A DNA stretch of 35,492 nucleotides from Balneolales bacterium (GTDB taxonomy: Bacteria > Bacteroidota > Rhodothermia > Balneolales > Natronogracilivirgulaceae): contig SKXL01000003.1 in NCBI GenBank assembly GCA_007128425.1, forward strand, positions 1 to 35,492. Direction: 5' to 3'. A program made the position numbers and the translations under genes. Positions within the stretch are counted from its first letter, which is position 1. Each line of letters begins with the position of its first letter. The notes below the pieces were generated by a model, which saw only the letters and a program-made list of their open reading frames with translations, did no database searches and was not told where the DNA came from. Below, piece by piece: positions 1-7,930 of this stretch.

Positions 1-719
1 AAATCCGTGCTGATATCCGTTATTTCATACATTTTGTCTGACGGCTCACCGACACTGAGTCCACCGATGGCCATGCCGTCGAAGTCCATCTCACCAAGGG
101 TTTCGATGGACTCGCCTCGAAGTTCCGGAAACACACCACCCTGGCATATGCCGAAAAGAAACTGTTGGTGTCCGTAACGCTCCTGACTGTTTTTGAACGC
201 ATAGATCGACTCTTTTGCCCAACGATGAGTGAGTTGCAGTGATTTGCGAACGTACTCTTCTGTGGCCGGATAGGGTGGGCACTCGTCGAGCACCATCATA
301 ATATCCGAACCGAAAACTCTTTGCGTTTCAATAACCTGTGCGGGAGTGAACTTGTGGCTTGAACCATCAAGGTGACTTTTGAACACAACGCCGTCAGCTT
401 CCAGCTTGCGGATTTTGGAAAGCGAGAATACCTGGTAGCCGCCAGAGTCGGTAAGCAGTGCTCCGGGCCAGTTCATGAAGGCGTGTAGTCCGCCGGCCTG
501 CAGCATAACGTCCGTACCTGGTCGAAGATATAGGTGATACGTATTTCCCAGAATGACAGGAGCCTTGATTTTTTCGGTCAGCGTTTGAGTATCGATTGCT
601 TTGACGGAACCCGCCGTTCCGACCGGCATGAAAATCGGGGTGGGAATCGTCCCGTGATCCGTTTGAATCTCCCCTCTCCGTGCTTTACCTTTCGTCGTTT
701 CTTTTATGAGCTGGAACAC
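1..719 (-). CDS. tgt: Queuine tRNA-ribosyltransferase (tRNA-guanine transglycosylase), 3' end outside window
   Basis: This enzyme exchanges guanine for the queuosine precursor at position 34 of GUN-anticodon tRNAs. Reading the minus strand from 719 gives one uninterrupted frame of 239 codons with family motifs in order: ARRGEIQTDHG, TPIFMPVGTAGSVK, GNTYHLYLRPG, the active-site stretch LLTDSGGYQVFSL, MMVLDECPPYP, FGICQGGVFPELR and AIGGLSVGEP. The nucleophile region (DCVLPTRNARNG type) and zinc site lie beyond the left edge, so the gene is partial only because of the window. No ATG fits. GTG at 719-717 gives MFQLIKETTKGKARRG, which matches usual TGT N-termini, and I chose it; no clear Shine-Dalgarno precedes it. 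It is divergent from the sugar transferase gene. Identity is very secure; the exact start is less so. Confidence 0.95.
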   Translation of the reverse strand, partial: MFQLIKETTKGKARRGEIQTDHGTIPTPIFMPVGTAGSVKAIDTQTLTEKIKAPVILGNTYHLYLRPGTDVMLQAGGLHAFMNWPGALLTDSGGYQVFSLSKIRKLEADGVVFKSHLDGSSHKFTPAQVIETQRVFGSDIMMVLDECPPYPATEEYVRKSLQLTHRWAKESIYAFKNSQERYGHQQFLFGICQGGVFPELRGESIETLGEMDFDGMAIGGLSVGEPSDKMYEITDISTD

Positions 720-772
720 GTTATATTGTACGATTACTTGCAGTAAACAGGAATATGGCTGTAAACAGAGCT

Positions 773-780
773 CAAATATA
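773..780 (-). promoter_or_regulatory. Possible Bacteroidota-type -7 element for tgt
   Basis: On the minus strand these bases read TATATTTG, an exact match to the TAnnTTTG -7 consensus described for Bacteroidota housekeeping promoters. It lies about 54 bases upstream of the proposed GTG start of tgt, which would give a 5' leader of roughly 45 bases. I do not see a clean TTTG or TTG -33 element at the expected distance, so this is only a candidate. Confidence 0.3.
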
Positions 781-919
781 ACAAGTCGCCGATTTAACCC
801 GTAACTCTTTCCGTAATTTGTTTGCATCACACTCTGAGCTGAGAATAAAACGTTGCACACCGTCGACGTTGCGTGGCGAATGGGATTTAAAAAATTACAG
901 CATATAATTTATTATTGAA

Positions 920-2335
920 TTGGAAAAGGCAAGGGAAATAATCAGTACCATCATCAGTGATTTGATTTTTCTGATATTGGCCTGGTACATTTTTTATTAT
1001 GTCCGGTTTGAACTCGGGTTGGGCAGTGCACCAGCCACCATTGGACCATATAGCCTGTTTATTCCCGGCCTGGTTATTTCCATTTTTTGGATCGCTATTT
1101 TCGGAATTTTCGGCCTGTATCGCCATCTCTACCTGATTTCCCGATTTGATGAAATGATCAGGGTGGCAAAGATCACTATCATCGGAACACTGATTCTATT
1201 CTTCTTGCTGTTCATCGATTCACTCGGGTGGACATCCGACAATTTGCACCAGGCCAAATGGGTGACGCTCATGTACTGGCTGATTGTGTTTACCTGCGTG
1301 TCCACAAGCCGCTTTATCCTGCGTACTATTCAGAAACACCGGGCATTAAAAGGCAAGGGATTGCACCGTGCATTTATAGTAGGGACCGGTCCGGCCGCCA
1401 AATCTGTACATGACAACCTGAACCGTCACCGCACATCCGGAATGAATGTCGTAGGATTTCTGCGCCTGAACGGTGCAGACCCCGAAAGGATAGAGGTGGA
1501 CAAGGAGATGGTCATTGGAAATGTCGAGGATATCAAGAGTCTGGTGTTGAAAAACAAGGTTCAGGAGGTGATTGTGGCTCTGGAACAAGATGAACGCGAT
1601 TACCTTATTTCAATTCTGGACCAGATTGATATACCCGATGTTTTTGTCAAGATTCTGCCAGATTTTCATCAGATGATTACCGGTCTCAATCAGACCAATC
1701 AGATATTCGGATTGCCATTGATAGACGTCATACCGGACCCGATGCCCACCTGGGAAAAATTCATCAAACGGCTGATGGATATTGTTCTGTCGCTGATAAT
1801 CCTGATTCCCGCTATCCCGCTGATGCTTCTCATCACACTGCTGATTCGCCTTACTTCACCCGGGCCGGCTGTATTCAAACAGAAGAGGGTAGGAAAATAC
1901 GACCGGCCATTCACCATGTATAAATTCCGGACCATGTTCATTGATGCCGAGAAGGAAAGCGGACCGGTCTGGGCTACCGACAACGACCCGAGAATCACAC
2001 CTGTCGGTTACTGGCTGCGTAAATTACGACTTGATGAACTTCCACAATTCTACAATGTACTCAAGGGCGATATGAGTCTTGTTGGGCCTCGCCCGGAAAG
2101 GCCGTATTTTGTCGAACAGTTTAAAAAGAATATACCGCTTTATTCAAGAAGGCTGAGGGTCAGACCCGGCATAACCGGTTGGGCACAAGTAAAATGGAAG
2201 TATGATGAAAACCTTGAGGATGTAAAGGAAAAGACAAAATACGACCTGTTCTATGTTGAAAATATTTCACTGAAAATGGATTTCAAAATTCTTATCAATA
2301 CCATTATGACTGTACTTAAAGGAAAGGGACAATAG
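920..2335 (+). CDS. Polyprenyl-phosphate sugar-1-phosphate transferase (exopolysaccharide initiating transferase)
   Basis: The 471-residue membrane protein probably transfers a sugar-1-phosphate from a nucleotide sugar to undecaprenyl phosphate, the first step of surface polysaccharide assembly. The N-terminal third holds about four hydrophobic segments (roughly 8-28, 45-68, 83-103, 115-135). A nucleotide-binding-like fold (VGTGPAAKSV, ~150-160) follows. The bacterial sugar transferase domain runs from about 279 to the end, with a hydrophobic anchor (IVLSLIILIPAIPLMLLI), KQKRVGKYDRPFTMYKFRTM (~319), LDELPQFYNVLKGDMSLVGP (~370) and RPGITGWAQV (~414). This is the WbaP/EPS_sugtrans architecture. 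A stop codon at 905 limits the start; TTG at 920 is the best of the in-frame candidates (ATT 911, ATT 914, TTG 920). The next gene starts two bases after its stop. Sugar specificity cannot be read from the sequence. Confidence 0.93.
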   Translation: MEKAREIISTIISDLIFLILAWYIFYYVRFELGLGSAPATIGPYSLFIPGLVISIFWIAIFGIFGLYRHLYLISRFDEMIRVAKITIIGTLILFFLLFIDSLGWTSDNLHQAKWVTLMYWLIVFTCVSTSRFILRTIQKHRALKGKGLHRAFIVGTGPAAKSVHDNLNRHRTSGMNVVGFLRLNGADPERIEVDKEMVIGNVEDIKSLVLKNKVQEVIVALEQDERDYLISILDQIDIPDVFVKILPDFHQMITGLNQTNQIFGLPLIDVIPDPMPTWEKFIKRLMDIVLSLIILIPAIPLMLLITLLIRLTSPGPAVFKQKRVGKYDRPFTMYKFRTMFIDAEKESGPVWATDNDPRITPVGYWLRKLRLDELPQFYNVLKGDMSLVGPRPERPYFVEQFKKNIPLYSRRLRVRPGITGWAQVKWKYDENLEDVKEKTKYDLFYVENISLKMDFKILINTIMTVLKGKGQ

Positions 2336-2337
2336 GC

Positions 2338-3072
2338 ATGAGTCAACTGAGTGAAACACTGATTATCATACCGACATACAATGAAGCCGAGAATATTGTA
2401 AAACTTATTCCCCATTTGCTCGGTCTGAATGAACGGGTAGATGTTCTTGTAGTGGATGACGGATCCCCGGACGGAACGGCTGCGGAGGTAAAAAGTTTGC
2501 AGAAGAAATACGGAAACAGGATTCATCTCATTGAGCGCGAGGGGAAGCTTGGCCTGGGAACCGCCTATGTGGCCGGATTTCATTATGCACTTGAGCGCTC
2601 CTATCTCTATGTTTGCGAAATGGATGCTGATTTTTCCCATGATCCGGACGATGTGCCGCGGCTCATCAGTGAAGTAAGGCAGGGAAACTGCGATGTGGCC
2701 ATAGGTTCCCGGTATATTGAAGGCATCAGTATCATAAACTGGCCGCTTTCCCGTCTCATCCTTTCCTACTCTGCCAATATGTATGCCCGATTCATTACGG
2801 GCCTGCCTGTGAGGGACACCACCGCAGGATTCAAGTGCATATCCCGGAAAGTGCTGGAAAAAATAGACTTGAATAAGATCAAGTCAAATGGTTATTCTTT
2901 TCAGATAGAAGTACATTTCCGTGCATTCAAAGCCGGATTTACCCTGAAGGAGATCTCAATCATTTTCAGGGAGAGAAAAGAAGGTGTGTCAAAAATGTCA
3001 AAAAAGATCGTTAGAGAAGCAGTCTGGATGGTTTGGGTCCTCAAAATCCGCAGTATCCTGGGCATACTGTAA
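2338..3072 (+). CDS. Polyprenyl-/dolichyl-phosphate mannosyltransferase-like glycosyltransferase (GT2, DPM1 type)
   Basis: This soluble 244-residue family 2 glycosyltransferase probably makes a polyprenyl-phosphate-linked monosaccharide. Visible motifs are the nucleotide-sugar binding start IPTYNEAENI (~11-20), VVDDGSPDGT (~38-47), the metal-binding EMDADFSHDP (~94-103), AIGSRYIEG (~121) and TAGFKCISRKVLE, all typical of DPM1/polyprenol monophosphomannose synthases. It lacks the C-terminal membrane region of the GtrB/Ppm1-long forms. It is translationally close to the upstream sugar transferase (2-base gap), so both probably act on lipid carriers for glycan or protein glycosylation at the inner membrane. 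The sugar (mannose, glucose or other) is not determinable here. Confidence 0.9.
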   Translation: MSQLSETLIIIPTYNEAENIVKLIPHLLGLNERVDVLVVDDGSPDGTAAEVKSLQKKYGNRIHLIEREGKLGLGTAYVAGFHYALERSYLYVCEMDADFSHDPDDVPRLISEVRQGNCDVAIGSRYIEGISIINWPLSRLILSYSANMYARFITGLPVRDTTAGFKCISRKVLEKIDLNKIKSNGYSFQIEVHFRAFKAGFTLKEISIIFRERKEGVSKMSKKIVREAVWMVWVLKIRSILGIL

Positions 3073-3178
3073 TTTCTGTTCATGAACAAATATGGTCATA
3101 AGTGGTGGTACGCCGGAGTTCGGCGAATGTTAATCAAAGCGGAAACCACAAAAATTTACATATTAGCACTGCATCTGA

Positions 3179-4144
3179 ATGAATTACTTAGATTTCGAAA
3201 AACCGATCATTGAGCTTGAAAAGAAAATTTCCGAGCTCAGTGAATTGAATATTACCGACGACAATGTCCTTCTGCCTGAAATAGAGCGGCTTCGCAACCG
3301 TGTTGAGGAGTTGCGTGCGTCCATTTTCTCCAACCTGACCCATTGGCAGCGGGTTCAGCTTGCGCGTCATCCCGACCGTCCGTACACGCTGGACTATGTC
3401 TACAACATCATGGAAAATTTTGTTGAACTCCACGGAGATCGGTGCTTCAGTGACGACAAGGCGATAGTGGGCGGCTTTGCTACATTCGACGGCCGTTCGG
3501 TGATGGTGATCGGACATCAGAAAGGGCGTGATACAAAAAGTCGCAAGTATCGGAATTTTGGAATGCCCAACCCGGATGGTTATCGCAAAGCGTTGCGAAT
3601 GATGAAATCTGCCGAGAAATTCGGAGTTCCGGTCATCACCATGCTTGACACGCCGGGTGCCTTTCCTGGCCTGGAGGCCGAAGAGCGCGGTCAGGCCGAA
3701 GCTATTGCCCGCAATCTAAGGGAAATGGCTTTGCTGCAAGTACCCATCGTCACCGTCGTGATCGGCGAGGGCGCCAGCGGCGGTGCGCTGGGTATTGGTA
3801 TGGGCAATGAAGTGTATATGATGGAAAATACGTGGTACTCGGTAATATCACCCGAATCCTGCTCATCCATCCTTTGGAAAAACTGGGACTACAAAGAGCA
3901 GGCAGCCCGGGCACTCAAACTCAGCGCCCAGGATTTGATGCAACTCAAGGTGATTGACGGTATTATCAAGGAACCTCTCGGCGGAGCCCACCGAGACTAT
4001 GCCGCCGCATCCAAAGCCATACGCGACCAACTAACAGAAAGTCTCGACCGGCTGTGCAAAATGAAGCCAATGGAACTGAAGACCCAGCGAATTGAAAAAT
4101 ATTCGCAGATGGGAGCATGGACCGATATCTCAAAAAGCAAGTGA
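3179..4144 (+). CDS. accA: Acetyl-CoA carboxylase carboxyltransferase subunit alpha
   Basis: AccA pairs with AccD to move the carboxyl group from biotin to acetyl-CoA, giving malonyl-CoA for fatty acid synthesis in the cytoplasm. The 321-residue length is standard. It has the N-terminal coiled-coil segment ([16 protein letters not shown]), the substrate-binding core ([42 protein letters not shown]), [20 protein letters not shown] and the oxyanion loop [20 protein letters not shown] (~196). No accD is nearby, as is common. The ATG at 3179 has no strong Shine-Dalgarno. It heads a compact run of genes: its TGA directly abuts the ATG of the thioesterase gene. Confidence 0.97.
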   Translation: MNYLDFEKPIIELEKKISELSELNITDDNVLLPEIERLRNRVEELRASIFSNLTHWQRVQLARHPDRPYTLDYVYNIMENFVELHGDRCFSDDKAIVGGFATFDGRSVMVIGHQKGRDTKSRKYRNFGMPNPDGYRKALRMMKSAEKFGVPVITMLDTPGAFPGLEAEERGQAEAIARNLREMALLQVPIVTVVIGEGASGGALGIGMGNEVYMMENTWYSVISPESCSSILWKNWDYKEQAARALKLSAQDLMQLKVIDGIIKEPLGGAHRDYAAASKAIRDQLTESLDRLCKMKPMELKTQRIEKYSQMGAWTDISKSK

Positions 4145-4582
4145 ATGTTCCCGGACCGTCCCGCCATCCTCACCTATTCCATGCAGCTCCGGAGCCGATA
4201 CAGTGAAACGGACAAAATGGGTGTGGTCTATCACAGCCGTTATCTGGAATATTTTGAAGTGATGCGAACCGAGTTCATCCGGGATGCCGGTCTGCCATAC
4301 GCGGAAATGGAGCAGAACGGCGTGATGCTCCCCGTAGCCAGTGTGGAAATCCGCTACAAACGACCCATCTTGTATGATGAAATGATGGATGGCCGGCTGG
4401 TTATTTTTGACAAACCCGGCGTCAGGCTGATTACCTGGTATGATATCCGACCCGCCGGAGCGCCACAATCCTCAGTAATTGGCAAGGTCGAGCTGGTTTT
4501 TGTGGATATGAAAACACGCAGGCCCATAAGGGCTCCCGAACAGTTTCTGAAAAAATTCAATGATTATGCGGCAATGGCCTGA
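4145..4582 (+). CDS. YbgC/4-hydroxybenzoyl-CoA-type acyl-CoA thioesterase
   Basis: The 145-residue single hot-dog-fold protein probably hydrolyses an acyl-CoA (or acyl-ACP) thioester. The family motif is clear: RYSETDKMGVVYHSRYLEYF, with the conserved catalytic Asp at about residue 23 and MRTEFIRDAGLPYAEME after it, then VASVEIRYKRPILYDE and the final beta strand KVELVFVDMKTRRP. It starts directly at the accA stop (TGA-ATG) and its 3' end overlaps nadC by 23 bases, so it is almost certainly cotranscribed and translationally coupled with both. Its place behind accA suggests acyl-CoA/ACP housekeeping, but the actual substrate is unknown. In proteobacteria YbgC sits with tol-pal genes; that context is absent here. 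Confidence 0.9.
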   Translation: MFPDRPAILTYSMQLRSRYSETDKMGVVYHSRYLEYFEVMRTEFIRDAGLPYAEMEQNGVMLPVASVEIRYKRPILYDEMMDGRLVIFDKPGVRLITWYDIRPAGAPQSSVIGKVELVFVDMKTRRPIRAPEQFLKKFNDYAAMA

Positions 4583-5420
4583 TGAGGTCAAGCGCATTGT
4601 GCAGCTGGCGCTTGATGAGGATATCGGAACCGGTGACATCACCACGCATGCCATCCATACCGGCCATGAAACCGGTTCGGCAACACTGGTTTCAAGGGAG
4701 GATGGAGTGCTGGCCGGCATTGAACTGGCCGGTTATATTTTACATCTGGTGAGCGATGAGGTATCGTTTTCTGCCGTTCTGCAGGATGGCGACCCGCTTA
4801 CTCCCGGAATGGTTATCGCCCGCATTGAGGGTCCGCTGGCACCGATACTCAGCGCCGAACGAACCCTGCTAAACTTTTTACAGCGTATGTGCGGCATTGC
4901 ATCGCAAACCCGGCGGTATGTCAGCGAGCTTTCGGCTGCCAAAACCCGGATCCTGGACACACGCAAAACGGTGCCGGGCCACCGCTTTCTCGATAAAATG
5001 GCGGTACGGATCGGTGGCGGGACCAACCACCGGATGCGACTCGACGACCGGTTTCTGATCAAGGAGAATCATATCCGTATGGCCGGGGGTATCGAAAAGT
5101 CGATCAGCAGCTGCATCGCCTGGCGCGACCGGCAAGGCCTTAATGTCGGCATTGAGATCGAGGTGACCGGTCTGGATGAACTCCGGCAAGTCATTGCCAG
5201 TGGAGGGGTTGATTATGTAATGCTGGATAATATGTCGCTGGAAATGATGAAAGAGGCCGTGCGGATGGTTGATGGCAGGTTTCAGACGGAGGCATCCGGC
5301 AACGTCACCCTGGAGCGTCTTCGGGATATTGCTGAAACCGGCGTGGATTATATATCATCCGGAGCCCTGACGCATTCGGTCCGTGCCATGGACATTTCAC
5401 TCCTGGTTGACAACCGCTGA
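4560..5420 (+). CDS. nadC: Nicotinate-nucleotide pyrophosphorylase (quinolinate phosphoribosyltransferase)
   Basis: NadC converts quinolinate and PRPP into nicotinate mononucleotide, CO2 and pyrophosphate, the entry to NAD from the de novo pathway. The 286-residue protein carries all family motifs: ALDEDIGTGDITT near the N-terminus, SAERTLLNFLQRMCGIAS, DTRKTVPGHRFLDKMAVRIG followed by GGTNHRMRLDDRFLIKENHI, the IEIEVTGLDE strand, VDYVMLDNMS and VDYISSGALTHSV. Two starts are possible (ATG 4560 and ATG 4566); both lie inside the end of the thioesterase gene. No nadA or nadB is in the window. It is part of the accA-to-cdsA run; 47 bases separate it from the following membrane protein. Confidence 0.97.
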   Translation: MIMRQWPDEVKRIVQLALDEDIGTGDITTHAIHTGHETGSATLVSREDGVLAGIELAGYILHLVSDEVSFSAVLQDGDPLTPGMVIARIEGPLAPILSAERTLLNFLQRMCGIASQTRRYVSELSAAKTRILDTRKTVPGHRFLDKMAVRIGGGTNHRMRLDDRFLIKENHIRMAGGIEKSISSCIAWRDRQGLNVGIEIEVTGLDELRQVIASGGVDYVMLDNMSLEMMKEAVRMVDGRFQTEASGNVTLERLRDIAETGVDYISSGALTHSVRAMDISLLVDNR

Positions 5421-5467
5421 TACCTGGTATGAGCGAACCGGTCATTCAATTATAGGAGCAATTTTCG

Positions 5468-5992
5468 ATGCACGGAAAGCAACTTCTATCGACCAAATAT
5501 GCGCTCCATCCGCTGTTTTACGTTGTCGTGCTGCCATCAATCCTTTTTTTTGCATTTGCCGCTTGGAGTCCGCCGCTGTTCTACAGTACACTGCCGGAAT
5601 GGTTTGGAAGCTGGCAGAAAGCGCTGTTTTCACAGGTTTGCCATCAGCAGCCTGCCCGCTCACTGTATATCAACGGAATCCCGCTGGCGGTTTGCAGCCG
5701 TTGCACCGGTATCTATACCGGAATCCTGGCCGCCATGATCATTCACCCGTTTATTTTCACTTTTGTGATTAAGGCAAAGCTTTATATTATGCGGGTGTTT
5801 GCTTTGGCTTCTTTGGTAATCGTTCTTGACGGTGCCGCCAACCTGTTTCATTTGTGGCATTCCACAGACCAGGTCAGGTTGATCACCGGTACCTTCTGGG
5901 GCATGGCAACCGGAACGCTGCTCATTTATTCACTAATTGTACTACGAAAACATAAACCAGGAGATAACCCGTATGGAACCCGTTCAAAATAA
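5468..5992 (+). CDS. DUF2085 family membrane protein
   Basis: The 174-residue protein has about four hydrophobic segments (HPLFYVVVLPSILFFAFAA, GIYTGILAAMIIHPFIFTFV, IMRVFALASLVIVLDGAAN, GTFWGMATGTLLIYSLIVL). It has the DUF2085 cysteine signature: SQVCHQQPARSL and, about 20 residues later, CSRCTGIYTG. The CHQ and CxRCTGIY cysteines look like a metal or redox site, but no function is established for the family and I infer none. An AGGAG sequence at 5454-5458 supports the ATG at 5468. Its last 20 bases overlap the start of the DUF4199 gene, so the two are probably coupled. Confidence 0.85.
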   Translation: MHGKQLLSTKYALHPLFYVVVLPSILFFAFAAWSPPLFYSTLPEWFGSWQKALFSQVCHQQPARSLYINGIPLAVCSRCTGIYTGILAAMIIHPFIFTFVIKAKLYIMRVFALASLVIVLDGAANLFHLWHSTDQVRLITGTFWGMATGTLLIYSLIVLRKHKPGDNPYGTRSK

Positions 5993-6542
5993 AAGTATCT
6001 GGAATGCATCGGGCATGGCAGGAGTGGTTTTTGGATTCATTGTCTTTCTCATCTCGCTCATTGGAAGCTACATCACCATTCACTCAGAGCCAACCGGCAA
6101 TCTGCTGAGCGGAACCATTCTGGCCTCGGTCATCGGATGTCTGATCGGCGTGTTCGGTGGCGTATTCGGCGTAAAAATGTATATCAGGGAGTACGGACCT
6201 GAGATGAAGATCGGTCAGGGTGCCGTAATTGGATTGGTTGCCGGACTCATAATGGGCGCCATCTCCCAGTTTTTATCCCTGCTGTGGCCGCTGTTTGACA
6301 GTGCCTTCATCGAAAACCTCCAGGCAGCCATGATTGCCAACATCGAGCTTTCCGATCAGCTTCCGGAGGCACAGAAAGAGGATATGATCGATGCCACATA
6401 CACCCAGATGCAGAACTACTACTCTGCCGGAAGCATCATACAGGGATTTCTGATCAGTTTTGTCACCTATGGTCTGCTGAATCTGTTCAGCGGATTGATT
6501 GCCGCGAAATTTATGGGCAAGACACCGCAGGAGGAGTTGTAA
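5973..6542 (+). CDS. DUF4199-like membrane protein
   Basis: The 189-residue integral membrane protein resembles the DUF4199 family of Bacteroidota. It has two N-terminal hydrophobic segments (GFIVFLISLIGSYITI, ILASVIGCLIGVFGGVFGV), a glycine-rich third (VIGLVAGLIMGAISQFLS), a hydrophilic alpha-helical region (~115-150, with SDQLPEAQKEDMIDAT) and a last hydrophobic segment (IIQGFLISFVTYGLLNLFSG). The frame is open to an ATG at 5937, but ATG 5973 is preceded by CAGGAG at proper spacing and I prefer it. It overlaps the DUF2085 gene by 20 bases. The family has no assigned function; position in the lipid/membrane operon suggests an envelope role only by association. Confidence 0.78.
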   Translation: MEPVQNKSIWNASGMAGVVFGFIVFLISLIGSYITIHSEPTGNLLSGTILASVIGCLIGVFGGVFGVKMYIREYGPEMKIGQGAVIGLVAGLIMGAISQFLSLLWPLFDSAFIENLQAAMIANIELSDQLPEAQKEDMIDATYTQMQNYYSAGSIIQGFLISFVTYGLLNLFSGLIAAKFMGKTPQEEL

Positions 6543-6583
6543 TGACCCGGAATAATCCGTTTAAATTATGATAACCGTTTTTT

Positions 6584-7561
6584 ATGTCTGATCACCCATC
6601 CAGAGAAAATAGGGGGAATATACCCGACAGCAGTGGCAAGCCGCAGTCTGAAACCGATGAGTTCACACCGACCGGTTTCCTTCATGAGCAAAGCTGGGCC
6701 GAGCGAAACGGGTTTCCACTGTGGTTGCTGGCCTTTGTCTGGGTCGTCGTCTCTTTTCTGATGTTTCAGCTTGTCGGAACAGCTGTTACAGTGGTTTATC
6801 TGTTGTTGTCATCTGATGGCCGGCTTGCATTTGATGCCGACATGCTGATAGAGCATATTGATGTGCTGTTTATCGCCAATTCACTGAGCCAGATCCTTTT
6901 TCTCGGTTTGGCGACATGGGTGGTCACCGGTTTGGTTACCACAGGCCGACGTGCCACGTTCCTTCGCCTTCAGGCCGACAGCAGAACGGTTCCGGTCATA
7001 CTGCAGACCGCACTGCTGATTGTTGTCATTCAACCTCTGGTTTGGCTGCTCTCATGGATGAATGCACAGATACCGTTTGGTGACGGCTATATCGCTTTTG
7101 AGGAGAGCCAGATCGAAATGTTGAAAAATTTCCTGACCGGTGACCATGTCGTTCTGCTTACATTGATTCATGTGGGCCTCGTTCCCTCTGTATGTGAAGA
7201 AGTGTTGTTTCGGGGCTATTTTCAACGGGCGCTGGAGAAATCCTGGGGAATATGGGCAGCCATTATTATCGGTGGCGTGCTTTTCGGAGTCTACCATATT
7301 CGACTGACGCAGGTCATTCCGTTGTCGGCTATCGGCATGTTGCTGGCATGGATCGTCTGGAAATCCGACAGCCTGTTGCCGGCCATGGCAGGTCACTTTG
7401 TCAATAATGGAGGCAGCGTTGTCCTGGCCTCAATGTATCCCGAATACATGTTGGAACAAATGGCAGCAACTGAACTTCCGCCCTTGTGGCTGGTGTTGAT
7501 TAGTTTAGGAGTCACTGTCATGTTGCTGCGATTCATCAACCATACAACCAAGCGGGAGTAA
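6584..7561 (+). CDS. CPBP family intramembrane glutamic endopeptidase (CAAX-protease-like)
   Basis: The 325-residue polytopic protein belongs to the Rce1/Abi (CPBP) intramembrane protease family. The three catalytic motifs are intact: EEVLFRGYFQ (EExxxR, ~E204-E205-R209), FGVYHIR (second motif with the conserved His) and HFVNNGGS (~271). A hydrophilic N-terminal ~45 residues precedes the first membrane segment (PLWLLAFVWVVVSFLMFQLV). Bacterial members are linked to processing of membrane proteins or peptides, but most have unknown substrates. It lies 41 bases after the DUF4199 gene and three bases before the DUF2007 gene, in the same transcriptional run. The ATG start has no obvious ribosome binding site. 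Confidence 0.9.
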   Translation: MSDHPSRENRGNIPDSSGKPQSETDEFTPTGFLHEQSWAERNGFPLWLLAFVWVVVSFLMFQLVGTAVTVVYLLLSSDGRLAFDADMLIEHIDVLFIANSLSQILFLGLATWVVTGLVTTGRRATFLRLQADSRTVPVILQTALLIVVIQPLVWLLSWMNAQIPFGDGYIAFEESQIEMLKNFLTGDHVVLLTLIHVGLVPSVCEEVLFRGYFQRALEKSWGIWAAIIIGGVLFGVYHIRLTQVIPLSAIGMLLAWIVWKSDSLLPAMAGHFVNNGGSVVLASMYPEYMLEQMAATELPPLWLVLISLGVTVMLLRFINHTTKRE

Positions 7562-7564
7562 ATT

Positions 7565-7918
7565 ATGTTTAGTGAAAAAATAAAACCGGATAATGTGGAT
7601 GACTGGACCTGTGTTTATGAAACCAGTATCGAAAGCGAAGCCCGTCTTGTTCAGGCATTTCTCCAGGATTACGGATTGACCTGTGAAGTTTTATCAAAAA
7701 AGGACAGCGCCTACACTGTGAATTTCGGAGATCTCTCTGCACTATTTGTCTATGTACCCACTGACCAGGCCGCTGATGCAAAAAAGGCACTTGAAGAATG
7801 GAAAGAGGGCAAAATCGACTATGAGGGCAAAGGTGAACCGGAGGATGACGAAGCCGATGAAGAAGCTCCCCGTGGAGACAAGGATCCCGGTGAGGAGGAC
7901 GATAAACAGAATAAATAG
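7565..7918 (+). CDS. DUF2007 domain protein (putative signal-transducing protein)
   Basis: A small acidic cytoplasmic protein of 117 residues. The first ~80 residues match the DUF2007 fold: DWTCVYETSIESEARLVQAF, LQDYGLTCEVLSKKDS, LFVYVPTDQAADAKKALEEW. The last ~30 residues are an Asp/Glu/Lys-rich, probably disordered tail. DUF2007 is annotated as a possible signal-transducing or PII-like domain, but its function is not proven. GGGAG at 7554-7558, six bases before the ATG, fixes the start. It sits between the CPBP protease and cdsA in the same run of genes. Confidence 0.85.
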   Translation: MFSEKIKPDNVDDWTCVYETSIESEARLVQAFLQDYGLTCEVLSKKDSAYTVNFGDLSALFVYVPTDQAADAKKALEEWKEGKIDYEGKGEPEDDEADEEAPRGDKDPGEEDDKQNK

Positions 7919-7930
7919 GGGAGTGACCGG

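Noticed and set aside
3111-3126. CGCCG-loop-CGGCG hairpin between the glycosyltransferase and accA
   Set aside because: Only five pairs and no following T tract, so not a convincing terminator or attenuator.
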